Of a DNA stretch of 64,000 nt, positions 1-8,338 are shown piece by piece. Numbering within the stretch: position 1 is the stretch's first letter; each line of letters opens with the position of its first letter. The notes beneath the pieces were generated by a model. It did no database searches. It was not told where the DNA came from and saw nothing but the letters and a program-made list of their open reading frames with translations. The position numbers and the translations under genes are program-made. The DNA is from Mycobacterium sp. 1274761.0 (GTDB lineage: Bacteria; Actinomycetota; Actinomycetes; Mycobacteriales; Mycobacteriaceae): positions 1 through 64,000 of the forward strand of contig NZ_LZMC01000063.1 of assembly GCF_001668615.1 (NCBI RefSeq), read 5' to 3'.

Positions 1-231
1 CTCGGCGATCAACCGGGCCGCTTCGCGCACCGCGGTGACCTCGGCGTCGCGGGCATTCGCGTCGCCGGCGCGGCCGCCCAACGCGGCGCGGTGCACGATG
101 ATCACCCCGCCCGGGCGCAGCAAGCGCACCCCCTCGACGACGAAGTCCGGCTGGTCGAGGGGATCGGCGTCGATGAACACCAGGTCGTAGGACTCGTCGG
201 CCAGCCGGGTGAGCACTTCCTGGGCGCGGCC
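1..231 (-). pseudogene. O-methyltransferase internal fragment (inverted, runs off the window edge)
   Basis: The minus strand from 231 down to 1 is open for 77 codons. It reads [14 protein letters not shown], then a [10 protein letters not shown] motif, then [11 protein letters not shown]. These are the motif IV/V region of a class I SAM-dependent O-methyltransferase of the Rv1220c type. Rv1220c normally lies directly upstream of, and on the same strand as, the TetR gene that follows. Here this central part lies on the opposite strand because of the fold-back. No start codon is visible in the window. Product family is confident; whether the disruption is biological is not. Confidence 0.7.
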
Positions 232-302
232 GCGCCGGCGACGCGAATGCCCGCGACGCCGAGGTCACCGCGGTGCGCGAAGCGGCCCGGTTGATCGCCG
301 AG
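1..302. repeat. Inverted duplication (fold-back) inside O-methyltransferase gene
   Basis: Positions 1-77 are the exact reverse complement of 226-302, separated by 148 bp of unique sequence. The left arm may continue beyond the window edge. Both arms encode the same stretch of one O-methyltransferase. The junction at about 223-236 falls in a GGCCGCGCC run that occurs at two places in the gene, so the strand switch happened at microhomology. This is either a chimeric or fold-back assembly artefact or a real inverted duplication. The sequence alone cannot decide. Confidence 0.9.
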
Positions 303-389
303 GACGAGCGGCTGACCCCCGTGCTGGTGCCGCTGGGCGACGGTCTGCTCGCCGCAGCGCGGGACTGGCCAGCCCCCGACGAAGACTGA
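228..389 (+). pseudogene. O-methyltransferase C-terminal fragment
   Basis: The plus strand from 228 encodes [16 protein letters not shown] and continues to WPAPDED with TGA at 387-389. This is the C-terminal ~53 residues of the same Rv1220c-like O-methyltransferase, in the orientation expected beside the TetR gene. It has no start codon of its own: reading upstream, the sequence crosses into the inverted copy at about 225. Without the fold-back the gene would be a normal ~215-residue enzyme, so the gene is broken at the level of this sequence. Confidence 0.7.
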
Positions 390-436
390 CATCCCGCTCC
401 TTCTGCGATCTTGACGAATTCTTGACGGCTGACCCA

Positions 437-464
437 TTGACGCGCGACTGAACGCATGTTTAAT
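437..464 (+). promoter_or_regulatory. Promoter of the TetR/ABC operon
   Basis: TTGACG at 437-442 and TTTAAT at 459-464 are separated by 16 bp and resemble a SigA-type promoter. Transcription from it would begin near 471, only a few bases before the ATG at 474, giving an almost leaderless mRNA. The -10 box lies inside the 450-481 palindrome, so a bound repressor would block it. Confidence 0.55.
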
Positions 465-481
465 GTGCTAAACATGCGTTC
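450..481. promoter_or_regulatory. TetR (RaaS-type) operator palindrome
   Basis: GAACGCATGTTTA (450-462) and TAAACATGCGTTC (469-481) form a perfect 13-bp inverted repeat around a 6-bp spacer. The palindrome covers the putative -10 box, the transcription start and both candidate ATG codons (456 and 474) of the TetR gene. Position and symmetry fit an autoregulatory TetR operator that controls the whole downstream efflux operon. Binding itself is inferred. Confidence 0.8.
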
Positions 482-1160
482 AGCCGACGATCTGACGGCC
501 GTGGCCCGCATCCGGGATGCGGCCATCGACCAGGTCGGCCAGCACGGCTTCAACGTCGGCTTGCGCGCGATCGCCAAGGCCGCGGGCGTCAGCGCGGCAT
601 TGGTCATCCACCACTTCGGGTCCAAGGAAGGCCTCTTGAAGGCCTGCGACGACCACATTGCCGAGGAGATCCGCGAGGCCAAGTCTGAGTCTCTTCGGTC
701 GGCAGATCCGGCCGCGTGGTTTGCGCAGGTGGCCGAGATCGAGTCGTACGCGCCGATGATGTCGTATCTGGTGCGCAGCATGCAGACCGGCGGCCCCCTG
801 GCCAAGGCGTTCTGGCAGCGGATGATCGACAACGCCGAGGAATACCTCGAAGAAGGCGTCCGCGCGGGCACCCTCAAGCCCAGCCGTGACCCAAAGGCAC
901 GGGCGAAGTTCATCGGCATCAACAGCGGCGGCGGCTTCCTGCTGTATCTGCAGATGCACGACAACCCCACCGATATTCGCGCCGTCCTGCACGACTACGC
1001 CGAGGACATGATGCTGCCGGCGCTGGAGCTCTATACCAACGGCCTGATGGCCGACTCATCGATGTACGAAGCGTTCGTCAAACAACGCGAGCAAGGAATC
1101 CCGTTCAGTAGTTCCACTGAAGGAGATCACGATGACGGCAACGTCACTACAGCAGGCTGA
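474..1160 (+). CDS. raaS: TetR-family transcriptional repressor (RaaS/Rv1219c type)
   Basis: This 228-residue protein has an N-terminal TetR helix-turn-helix at about residues 28-47 ([10 protein letters not shown], then [11 protein letters not shown]) and an all-helical ligand-binding C-terminus. It closely matches what I recall of M. tuberculosis Rv1219c/RaaS, which represses the adjacent ABC transporter genes. The ATG at 474 is preferred over 456: Rv1219c begins MRSAD, there is no Shine-Dalgarno for either, and the predicted mRNA start is near 471. The last 29 bp overlap the start of the ABC ATPase gene, so the two are co-transcribed. The operator lies across its own start. Confidence 0.85.
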   Translation: MRSADDLTAVARIRDAAIDQVGQHGFNVGLRAIAKAAGVSAALVIHHFGSKEGLLKACDDHIAEEIREAKSESLRSADPAAWFAQVAEIESYAPMMSYLVRSMQTGGPLAKAFWQRMIDNAEEYLEEGVRAGTLKPSRDPKARAKFIGINSGGGFLLYLQMHDNPTDIRAVLHDYAEDMMLPALELYTNGLMADSSMYEAFVKQREQGIPFSSSTEGDHDDGNVTTAG

Positions 1161-2070
1161 CACCGGCGAGGGCACCCGACCGGCTGTCGAAATCAGCGGT
1201 CTGGTCAAGACTTTCGGGCGCACTCGGGCGCTCGACGGGCTGGACCTCACCGTCGCACCGGGCGACATCGCCGGCTTTCTGGGGCCCAACGGCGCAGGCA
1301 AGTCGACAACGATTCGGGTGTTACTTGGCCTGTTGCGCGCCGACAGCGGCACGGTGCGGCTGCTGGGCGGTGATCCGTGGCGCGACGCAGTGGTGCTGCA
1401 TCGCCGCATCGCCTACGTGCCCGGCGACGTGACTCTGTGGCCCAATCTCACTGGGCTGCAGGCCATCGACTTCCTGGCCCGGCTTCGCGGCGACGGTTCG
1501 GTCGACACCCGGCGACGCGACGAATTGATCGAGCGGTTTGAACTCGATCCGCACAAGAAGGCCCGCACGTACTCCAAGGGCAACCGGCAGAAGGTGGCCA
1601 TCATCGCGGCGTTTTCCACCAACGCCGAGCTTTTCATCCTCGACGAGCCAACCTCGGGCCTGGACCCGTTGATGGAAAAGGCTTTTCAGACCTGCGTCCA
1701 AGAGGTGGCCCAGCGCGGCGCAGCGGTTCTGCTGTCCAGCCACATCCTCGCCGAGGTGGAAAAGCTCTGCGACACCGTGACGATCATTCGTTCCGGCCGG
1801 GCCGTGAAATCCGGTGCGCTGGAGGATCTCCGCCATCTGATGCGTACCACCGTAACCGCACGCACCCACGGTGATCCCCGCAGCTTGCAACACGAGCCTT
1901 TCGTTCACGACTTCGCCGATCAGGATGGCGCAGCTCACTTCTCGGTCGACCGAACCGATCTCGACCGCACCATGGCCGAACTGACCGAGCTCGGCATCGT
2001 CGAGCTGACGGTGACGTCAGCGTCGCTCGAAGACCTGTTTCTGCGCGAATACCAGGGATCCCTGCGATGA
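1132..2070 (+). CDS. ABC transporter ATP-binding protein (Rv1218c type, drug efflux)
   Basis: This 312-residue cytoplasmic ATPase is annotated in relatives as part of a tetronasin-like drug export system. Walker [10 protein letters not shown] is at about 51-59 and Walker B LFILDEP at 167-173, with the D-loop SGLD following and the switch histidine in SSHILAE near 204. The signature loop is YSKGNRQ (147-153) rather than LSGGQ, a variant seen in polyketide/ionophore exporters. GAAGGAGAT upstream is a strong ribosome binding site. It overlaps the repressor gene and shares ATGA with the permease gene downstream. Confidence 0.92.
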   Translation: MTATSLQQADTGEGTRPAVEISGLVKTFGRTRALDGLDLTVAPGDIAGFLGPNGAGKSTTIRVLLGLLRADSGTVRLLGGDPWRDAVVLHRRIAYVPGDVTLWPNLTGLQAIDFLARLRGDGSVDTRRRDELIERFELDPHKKARTYSKGNRQKVAIIAAFSTNAELFILDEPTSGLDPLMEKAFQTCVQEVAQRGAAVLLSSHILAEVEKLCDTVTIIRSGRAVKSGALEDLRHLMRTTVTARTHGDPRSLQHEPFVHDFADQDGAAHFSVDRTDLDRTMAELTELGIVELTVTSASLEDLFLREYQGSLR

Positions 2071-3689
2071 CCACCGCAACCATGCCGCCACGCCGGGGCC
2101 GCCACGAAGCGACGCCGAAAGCGTCTGCCTTCACAAGCGTCGGCGATCTGGTATGGCTGGCGCTGCGTCGTGACCGCGTTCGGCTCAGCCTGTGGATCGT
2201 CGCCCTGACCGCGATGATGGTCTACGCGCCGAACGCCATCGAGTTCGCCTATCCCACCGACGCCCAGCGAGTGGCCCGCGTCAGCCTGCTCAAGACACCC
2301 GCGGGAATGATGTTGGGCGGCCCCATGTTCGGGGTCAAGGAAACCGACCTGGGCGTGATGATTGCCAACGAGTTAACGCTCACCCTCGTCGTGGCCGCAT
2401 CGATACTTGCCATCCTCACCGTCATCCGGCACACCCGCGCCGAAGAGGAAAGCGGAACAGCCGAACTGGTGCTGTCTTCGGTGGTCGGCCGGTATGCCCG
2501 AACCTTCGCGGCCCTGATCGTGGTCGGCGGTGTGAACGCCTTGCTCGCGGTCACCATGACGGCGGCGATGGCGGCCACCGGTTTCGAAGTCGTCGACAGC
2601 GCAGGGATGTGTCTGGGCGTGACCGGGGTGGCAATGTTGTTCGGAGCGGTCGCAGCGGTCACCGCGCAGCTGTGGCGCACGGGTCGTGCCGCGACCGGAG
2701 CCGCCATGGGTGTACTCGCATTGGCGGCGCTGGTACGCGGAATCGGCGACGTCATCGACAATTCCGGCAGCACGCTGTCGTGGTTCTCCCCCATCGCCTG
2801 GGCCCAGCAGATGCGGCCGTTCGTCGATCTGCGGTGGTGGCCTTTCGGCCTGCTGGTGGTGCTCACTGTCGTGCTGATGGCGCTCACCGCAGGCCTTGAG
2901 CGTCGACGCCAGTACGACGACGGAGTCATCCCCTCCTCAGGCGAGCACCCGAACGCGCGCCCGATCACCAGCGTCTTCGGCCTGCATCTGACCCTTCAGC
3001 GCGGCCAGACGATCGGCTGGACCGTCGCACTCTTCCTTTCGGGCTTGGCATTCGGGTCCATGACGAAGTCTCTGCTCAACGCTGCTGAGAACAACGAACT
3101 GCTCCAACGGGTGATGGCTCAGCAGGGCACCGACGGCGTGTACACGACCTTGACGCAGTTCCTCGCAGCAGCGGCGACCGCCTACGCGACCTCCGCCGTA
3201 CTGCGCGTTTTCACCGACGAGGAGTCCGGTCTGGGCGAGGTTGTGCTCTCAGGGGCCGTATCGCGGTGGCGCTGGCTCACCACCGCTGTCGCCGCCGCCA
3301 TCATCGGCTCGACGGTGCTGATGGTTGCGGCCGGGCTCGGCATGGGCCTAGGTGCGGGTATCACAATCGGTGAGCCACCAACCATCTGGCGGCTGACGCT
3401 CGCCGGCCTGGCCTTCGTGCCCGCGATGGCAGCGATGGCGGGCGTCGCGGCGCTCGCCGTGGCACTGCGGCATCCATGGATCGCTTGGCTCGCAGTGACT
3501 TTCGTCATCATCTCGCTCTACCTCGGCGCGCTGCTGCGGCTGCCGCAGTGGGTGCTCAACGCGTCGCCGGTGGGTCAGACCAAGGCACCGGTCGAATACT
3601 CGGCGCTGGCGTTGACAACCATGGCCGTGGCCTGCGCCGTGCTGACGCTGATCGCAGGCGCGATCTACCGGCGCCGGGACGCCGTATAG
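2067..3689 (+). CDS. ABC transporter permease (Rv1217c type)
   Basis: This 540-residue integral membrane protein has about a dozen hydrophobic segments in two similar halves, split by a cytosolic loop near residues 270-320. Each half carries an EE(E)SG(T/L)(A/G)E motif (EEESGTAEL and EESGLGEV), typical of this exporter family. It is the membrane partner of the ATPase encoded just upstream, whose stop overlaps its start in ATGA. Rv1217c homologues with their ATPase contribute to tolerance of several antimicrobials; the substrate here is not known. Confidence 0.9.
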   Translation: MTTATMPPRRGRHEATPKASAFTSVGDLVWLALRRDRVRLSLWIVALTAMMVYAPNAIEFAYPTDAQRVARVSLLKTPAGMMLGGPMFGVKETDLGVMIANELTLTLVVAASILAILTVIRHTRAEEESGTAELVLSSVVGRYARTFAALIVVGGVNALLAVTMTAAMAATGFEVVDSAGMCLGVTGVAMLFGAVAAVTAQLWRTGRAATGAAMGVLALAALVRGIGDVIDNSGSTLSWFSPIAWAQQMRPFVDLRWWPFGLLVVLTVVLMALTAGLERRRQYDDGVIPSSGEHPNARPITSVFGLHLTLQRGQTIGWTVALFLSGLAFGSMTKSLLNAAENNELLQRVMAQQGTDGVYTTLTQFLAAAATAYATSAVLRVFTDEESGLGEVVLSGAVSRWRWLTTAVAAAIIGSTVLMVAAGLGMGLGAGITIGEPPTIWRLTLAGLAFVPAMAAMAGVAALAVALRHPWIAWLAVTFVIISLYLGALLRLPQWVLNASPVGQTKAPVEYSALALTTMAVACAVLTLIAGAIYRRRDAV

Positions 3690-3709
3690 ACGGTTCGGAA
3701 GGAGAAATC

Positions 3710-4384
3710 ATGAAGGTCACCCTCCAGTTGCTGGCGTCCGCGGTGGGCGGCGTCCTCTTCATGGGCCTGTTGGTTTTCCCAGCCGCGGGGACGTTCGACT
3801 ATTGGCAAGCATGGGTCTTCATCGCGGTGTTCATCGTGAGCACCATGGTTCCGACGACATACCTCGCGGTGAAGTATCCGGACGCGCTGCGGCGGCGGAT
3901 GGCGTCAGGCCCGTGGAACGAAACCCGCCTTGTGCAGAAGCTCATCGTGGTCGGCATTCTCCTGGCCAATGCCGCCGCGGGCGTCGTGAGTGGTCTCGAC
4001 CATCGGTTCGGCTGGTCGACCGTGCCGACGGCGATAGTCATCGTGGGCAACGTCCTGGTTTTCGGCGGGCTCGTGCTGGCGGAGCTCGTCGTCATCCAGA
4101 ACAACTATGCCGCAGCGACAATCACCGTCGAGAAGGGTCAGCCTGTCGTTTCGACCGGCGTGTACGGCGTGGTGCGCCACCCGATGTACGTCGGCGCCCT
4201 GATCATGATGGTCGGCATGCCGCTGGCGTTGGGCTCCTACTGGGGCCTGCTCACGCTCATCCCTGCAACGCTGGTGTTCGCGGCCCGCATCACCGACGAG
4301 GAGAAGGCGCTGCGACAGGAGCTCGACGGTTACGACGCCTACACCGAGAAGGTGCGCTACCGCATGCTGCCGGGAGTGTGGTGA
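3710..4384 (+). CDS. Isoprenylcysteine carboxyl methyltransferase-like membrane protein, copy 1
   Basis: This 224-residue protein has about five membrane segments and the C-terminal ICMT/NnrU-type signature GVYGVVRHPMYVG, then ITDEEKALRQEL and YRMLPGVW, which forms the SAM site in family members. The start at 3710 follows GGAAGGAGAAATC, a strong ribosome binding site, 20 bp after the permease stop. It is therefore probably the fourth gene of the efflux operon (Rv1216c position). The bacterial substrate is unknown; lipid or small-molecule methylation is possible. Its last codon overlaps the GTG of the paralogue (GTGA). Confidence 0.85.
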   Translation: MKVTLQLLASAVGGVLFMGLLVFPAAGTFDYWQAWVFIAVFIVSTMVPTTYLAVKYPDALRRRMASGPWNETRLVQKLIVVGILLANAAAGVVSGLDHRFGWSTVPTAIVIVGNVLVFGGLVLAELVVIQNNYAAATITVEKGQPVVSTGVYGVVRHPMYVGALIMMVGMPLALGSYWGLLTLIPATLVFAARITDEEKALRQELDGYDAYTEKVRYRMLPGVW

Positions 4385-5175
4385 ACGTGAAAACCAACGT
4401 GAAAACCTCTGCGCAGATGGCTTTTTCGTCGATCGTCGGTCTGACCGCCTTCCTGCTGCTGGTGTTCGTCCCCGCGGGGACGTTCCACTACTGGCGCGGG
4501 TGGGCGTTCATCGCGGTGTTCGCCGCCGCGACACTGCTGCCCAGTGTGTATCTGCTGATCAACAATCCCGACGCCCTGCGCCGCCGCATGCAGGCCGGCC
4601 CGCAGGCCGAGAGTCGACCGCTGCAGAAGGCCATCATCGCGTTCGCCTTCCTGTCGATGGCGGCCATGATCGTGGTCAGCGTGCTGGACTTCCGCTTCGG
4701 CTGGTCGACGGTGCCCGCCGTCGTGTCGGTCGCCGGACTCGTCCTCGTCGCGGCCGGTCTCACCATTGCCATGCTGGTGGCCGTCCAAAATGGCTATGCC
4801 GCAGCCAATGTCACGGTCGAGTCGGGTCAGCAGGTGTCGTCGACGGGTTGGTATGGCCTGGTGCGGCATCCGATGTACTTCGGCAACGTGATCCTGATGA
4901 TCGGCACGCCGCCGGCGCTGGGCTCGTATTGGGGTCTGCTGTTCGTCAGCGTCGGCCTTTCCGTACTGGCGTTGCGTATCACCGACGAGGAGTCGCTGCT
5001 GACGCGGGAGCTGGCCGGCTATCGCGAGTACACGCAGACAGTCCACTACCGACTGATGCCCTACGTCTGGTGGTCCTTCGCCTTCTGCCACACCAGAAGG
5101 AACACCGCAACCACGGCGAACCGGGCCACGGTGTTGGCCACCATCGTGGTGTTGACGCGCGTCACCGCCATGTAG
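4381..5175 (+). CDS. Isoprenylcysteine carboxyl methyltransferase-like membrane protein, copy 2 (extended tail)
   Basis: This 264-residue protein is a tandem paralogue of the preceding gene, with the same PAGTFHYWRGW N-terminus, FRFGWSTVP centre and WYGLVRHPMYFG/ITDEESLLTREL C-terminus. GTG at 4381 overlaps the upstream stop; GTG at 4387 or 4396 is also possible. The family normally ends at YRLMPYVW, as copy 1 does. Here the stop is missing after W (position 5070) and the frame runs 35 codons further, antisense to the end of the next gene. That tail is probably non-functional sequence after stop-codon loss. Confidence 0.8.
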   Translation: MNVKTNVKTSAQMAFSSIVGLTAFLLLVFVPAGTFHYWRGWAFIAVFAAATLLPSVYLLINNPDALRRRMQAGPQAESRPLQKAIIAFAFLSMAAMIVVSVLDFRFGWSTVPAVVSVAGLVLVAAGLTIAMLVAVQNGYAAANVTVESGQQVSSTGWYGLVRHPMYFGNVILMIGTPPALGSYWGLLFVSVGLSVLALRITDEESLLTRELAGYREYTQTVHYRLMPYVWWSFAFCHTRRNTATTANRATVLATIVVLTRVTAM

Positions 5176-5450
5176 ACGAGGTCGAGGATTCCGCTGGCGC
5201 CGTGCAGCACGACAAGGGTGATCACGACAAGACCCAGCGCGGCGGCGTCGGTGATCCTGGTTGCACCGAACGACAGCACCGCCACCGCAAGTTCGGCCGC
5301 ACCGATCAAGTAGACCAGCAGATACTGCGGCCGCTCGACCGTGAAGCCGACCAGAGACGGGATCGCCGTGGGAAACACCGTCAACACGACCGCGCCCGCA
5401 AGGGTGATCACGCCGTGGATCACCAGCAGGATGCGCAATGGGCGATACAT
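5061..5450 (-). CDS. Hypothetical four-helix membrane protein
   Basis: This 129-residue protein consists almost entirely of four hydrophobic segments (starting MYRPLRILLVIHGVITLAG). GAGAGGAAACCGACATG supplies a good ribosome binding site. I do not recognise a named family. Its 3' end overlaps the extended tail of the ICMT-like gene on the other strand. It is transcribed divergently from the ECF41 sigma factor gene across only 89 bp, so it may belong to the same regulatory unit, but no ECF41-type promoter was seen pointing toward it. Confidence 0.65.
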   Translation of the reverse strand: MYRPLRILLVIHGVITLAGAVVLTVFPTAIPSLVGFTVERPQYLLVYLIGAAELAVAVLSFGATRITDAAALGLVVITLVVLHGASGILDLVYMAVTRVNTTMVANTVARFAVVAVFLLVWQKAKDHQT

Positions 5451-5465
5451 GTCGGTTTCCTCTCA

Positions 5466-5492
5466 TGTCATACCGCGGTGTCGCGGTTCGTC
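5466..5492 (+). promoter_or_regulatory. ECF41-type promoter upstream of the sigma factor gene
   Basis: TGTCATA (5466-5472), 16 bp, then CGTC (5489-5492). The published ECF41 consensus is TGTCACA-N16-CGTC, so this differs in one base and has the exact spacing. It points toward the sigma gene that starts ~48 bp downstream, which suggests autoregulation. Most described ECF41 targets are a neighbouring oxidoreductase or decarboxylase gene instead. Confidence 0.6.
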
Positions 5493-5539
5493 ACTGATAT
5501 GACGATGAGACGTCATCGACGATGACAGGAGCAGAACCG

Positions 5540-6382
5540 GTGAACTTCGAAGCGCATCGCGGTCACCTACATGCCGTCGCCTACCGCATGCTGGGTTCTC
5601 ACAGCGAGGCCGACGACGCGGTGCAGGAAACGTGGCTGCGGGTGAACCGCGCCGCTGAAACCGAAGTGACCAATCCGCGGGGCTGGCTCACCACGGTGAT
5701 CGCTCGCATCTGCCTCGACATGTTGCGGTCGCGTTCTGCCCGGGCAGAGGAGCCGCTCGACGAAGTCGATTACCCGGATTCTTCGACGACCGGCCCGGAG
5801 GATGACACGGTCTTGGCGGACTCCGTCGGCATCGCGCTCATGGTGGTGCTGGAGACGCTGTCTCCTGCCGAGCGGCTGGCGCTGGTGTTGCATGACGTCT
5901 TCGATGTTCCGTTCACCGACATCGGACCGATCATCGACAGGTCGCCCAACGCGGCGGCTCAGCTGACGCTGCGGGCCAGACGGCGGGTACGCGGGGCGGA
6001 CCAGGAACGGCATGCCGGTGTCACGGAGCGGCGACATGTCGTGGAGGCGTTCCTCGCCGCCGCACGCGAGGGCGACTTCGACGCGCTGCTGGCGCTGCTG
6101 CACCCGGACGTCGAGCTGCGTGTCGATGCGGCCGCCGCGGGAGGGCCACCGGTGTTGGTGCGCGGCGCTGCAGAGGTGGCATCACGGGCCGCGATGTTCG
6201 CGGCAAACGCGGCCTATGCCGACGTCGTACTGATCGACGGGGTCCCCGGTGTCATCGTCGCACCCGAGGGCAGATTGACTCTGGCGCTGCGCTTTTCGAG
6301 CAACCCCGGCGTCATCGTCGCGATCGACATCTGCGCGGATCCGCGCCGGCTGAACCGGTTCGATCTCGCTGTATTCGGCTGA
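5540..6382 (+). CDS. ECF41-family RNA polymerase sigma factor with SnoaL-like C-terminal domain
   Basis: This 280-residue protein has region 2 near the N-terminus (HAVAYRMLGSHSEADDAVQETWLRV), region 4 at about 105-150 (LSPAERLALVLHDVFDVPF, then NAAAQLTLRARRRV), and a C-terminal SnoaL/NTF2-like domain (VVEAFLAAAREGDFDALLALLHPDV). This domain order and the ALVLHDVF motif define the ECF41/SigJ-like group, in which the tail modulates activity instead of a separate anti-sigma factor. GTG at 5540 is chosen over ATG at 5522 because AGGAG at 5527-5531 sits 8 bp before it. An ECF41-type promoter lies upstream. Confidence 0.88.
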   Translation: MNFEAHRGHLHAVAYRMLGSHSEADDAVQETWLRVNRAAETEVTNPRGWLTTVIARICLDMLRSRSARAEEPLDEVDYPDSSTTGPEDDTVLADSVGIALMVVLETLSPAERLALVLHDVFDVPFTDIGPIIDRSPNAAAQLTLRARRRVRGADQERHAGVTERRHVVEAFLAAAREGDFDALLALLHPDVELRVDAAAAGGPPVLVRGAAEVASRAAMFAANAAYADVVLIDGVPGVIVAPEGRLTLALRFSSNPGVIVAIDICADPRRLNRFDLAVFG

Positions 6383-6401
6383 CCGGCCCCATACTGGATC
6401 T

Positions 6402-6980
6402 ATGGAACTGCTGACCGGCCTCGGGCTGGCGACCGCAGCGGGCCTCAACGCCTACATACCCCTGCTGGCACTCGGCCTGCTGTCGCGGTTCACCGACCTG
6501 ATCACCCTCCCCCACGGCTGGACCTGGCTGGAGAACGGATGGGTGCTGACGATCGTCGCGGTGTTGCTGGTCGTCGAGATCGTCGCGGACAAGGTCCCCG
6601 CGCTAGACAGCGTCAACGACACGATCCAGACGTTCGTCCGGCCGACGGCGGGCGGCATCGTGTTCGGCTCGGGTACCGCCGCCCAGACCCCCGCGGTCGC
6701 CGATCCCGGCGCATTCGTCCAATCGAGTCAATGGGTCCCGATCGTCGTCGGCGTGCTTGTGGCGCTGGTGGTGTCGCTGACGAAGTCGACGGTGCGCCCG
6801 GCCGCGAACGTCGCCACCGCGGGCATGGCGGCGCCGGTGCTGTCTACCATCGAGGACGGCGTCAGCGTCGTGCTGGTATTCCTCGCGATCCTGATCCCGG
6901 TCGTTGTGCTGGTGGTGCTCGCGTTCGGGGTGTGGGCGTTCGTCAAACTCCTACGGCGGAGACGTCGCGCATCCGCCTAA
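6402..6980 (+). CDS. DUF4126 family membrane protein
   Basis: This 192-residue protein has about five hydrophobic segments, an N-terminal [21 protein letters not shown] motif characteristic of DUF4126, and an Arg-rich C-terminus ([11 protein letters not shown]). Function is unknown. The start at 6402 lies 6 nt after CATACT, a -10 box, and has no Shine-Dalgarno, so the mRNA is probably leaderless. The stop overlaps the end of convergent glgC by a few bases. Confidence 0.75.
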   Translation: MELLTGLGLATAAGLNAYIPLLALGLLSRFTDLITLPHGWTWLENGWVLTIVAVLLVVEIVADKVPALDSVNDTIQTFVRPTAGGIVFGSGTAAQTPAVADPGAFVQSSQWVPIVVGVLVALVVSLTKSTVRPAANVATAGMAAPVLSTIEDGVSVVLVFLAILIPVVVLVVLAFGVWAFVKLLRRRRRASA

Positions 6981-8191
6981 ATCCAGACACCCTTACCGAC
7001 GGCGACCACCCCGCCGGCGCTGATCGCAAACCGCTCGCGGTCCTTGTCGAGGTCGACGCCGACCATCTCGCCCGGGCCCACGACGACGTTCTTGTCGAGG
7101 ATCGCGTGGCGCACCACCGCGCCGCGGCCGACCCGGACACCAGGCATCAGCACACTGCCCTCCACGATCGCGCCGTCGTCGACGACCACGTTGGACGACA
7201 GCACCGAGTTGCGCACCGACGCCGCCGAAATGATGCTGCCCGCACCGACCACCGACTCCTGCGCCGACCCGCCGTTGACGAACTTGGCCGGGGCCAGGTT
7301 CTCAGACTCGCCGCGGATCGGCCAGCGCTTGTTGTACAGGTTGAACACCGGGTGCACCGAAACCAGATCCATGTGGGCGTCGTAGAACGCGTCGAGCGTC
7401 CCCACGTCACGCCAGTAGCCGTGATCGCGCTCGGTGGCGCCGGGCACCTCGTTGTTGTTGAAGTCGTAGACCGCCGCCATGCCGTCGGACACCAGCCGCG
7501 GGATGATGTCGCCGCCCATGTCGTGATCGGAGTCGTCGTCGTCGGCGTCGGCGCGGATGGCGTCGATGAGCACCTTGGTCGTGAAGATGTAGTTGCCCAT
7601 CGATACGAACGTCTGCTCGGGGTCGTCCGGGGTGCCGGGCGGATCGGCGGGCTTTTCGATGAAGCTACGGATACGGCCCGACTCGTCGGCGTCGATGCAG
7701 CCGAATGCGGTGGCCTCGGCGCGCGGCACCCGGATCCCCGCGACCGTGGCACCCGCCCCGCTTTCGATGTGGAATTGCACCATCTGCTCCGGGTCCATCC
7801 GGTACACGTGGTCGGCGCCGAACACCACGATGTAGTCAGGGTCCTCGTCATAGATCAGGTTCAGCGATTGGTAGATCGCATCGGCCGAGCCGGTGTACCA
7901 GCGCGGCCCCAGCCGCTGTTGAGCCGGCACCGGCGTGATGTATTCGCCGGCCAGACCCGACAACCGCCAGTTCTGTGAGATATGGCGGTCCAGGGAATGC
8001 GATTTGTATTGCGTCAGAACACAAATGCGCAGGTATCTGGCGTTGACGAGGTTGGACAGCACGAAGTCGATCAGCCGGTAGGCACCCCCGAAAGGAACCG
8101 CCGGCTTTGCTCGGTCCGCCGTCAGCGGATACAGCCGCTTGCCTTCCCCGCCTGCGAGGACGATGCCGAGGACGTGGGGCAACTCCCTCAT
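6977..8191 (-). CDS. glgC: Glucose-1-phosphate adenylyltransferase
   Basis: This 404-residue ADP-glucose pyrophosphorylase makes ADP-glucose from glucose-1-phosphate and ATP for glycogen and the maltose-1-phosphate (GlgE) pathway. It has the nucleotidyltransferase loop [12 protein letters not shown] at 13-24, the AKPAVPFGG substrate motif just after, [15 protein letters not shown], and a C-terminal left-handed beta-helix. Length is normal. ATG 8191 follows a minus-strand TAGGTT -10 box by 6 nt with no Shine-Dalgarno, suggesting a leaderless transcript. It is divergent from glgM, which uses its product. Confidence 0.96.
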   Translation of the reverse strand: MRELPHVLGIVLAGGEGKRLYPLTADRAKPAVPFGGAYRLIDFVLSNLVNARYLRICVLTQYKSHSLDRHISQNWRLSGLAGEYITPVPAQQRLGPRWYTGSADAIYQSLNLIYDEDPDYIVVFGADHVYRMDPEQMVQFHIESGAGATVAGIRVPRAEATAFGCIDADESGRIRSFIEKPADPPGTPDDPEQTFVSMGNYIFTTKVLIDAIRADADDDDSDHDMGGDIIPRLVSDGMAAVYDFNNNEVPGATERDHGYWRDVGTLDAFYDAHMDLVSVHPVFNLYNKRWPIRGESENLAPAKFVNGGSAQESVVGAGSIISAASVRNSVLSSNVVVDDGAIVEGSVLMPGVRVGRGAVVRHAILDKNVVVGPGEMVGVDLDKDRERFAISAGGVVAVGKGVWI

Positions 8192-8239
8192 GATCCAAAC
8201 CTATCTGCGAGTTCTCAGGGTGGCCAGGCATTCGTGCTT

Positions 8240-8263
8240 TTGACGGTGTGTGAGCACCGTCAA
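8240..8263. promoter_or_regulatory. Inverted repeat between divergent glgC and glgM
   Basis: TTGACGGTG (8240-8248), a 6-bp loop, and CACCGTCAA (8255-8263) form a perfect 9-bp inverted repeat. Each arm reads TTGACG outward, so the element could be a shared operator or give a -35-like hexamer in both directions. It could also simply form a hairpin. It lies 49 bp from the glgC start and 76 bp from the glgM start. Confidence 0.45.
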
Positions 8264-8338
8264 GTCAGTTGGTGAATACCCCGATTCGCGTTCTTTACAT
8301 GGCTGCGGCGCACGCCTGCGGACACTACGGTCGTAGCC

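Noticed and set aside
4357..5466. Long minus-strand reading (369 codons) over the ICMT-like genes
   Set aside because: His/Arg/Gly-rich composition and lack of any family motif mark it as the antisense shadow of two clear membrane-protein genes.
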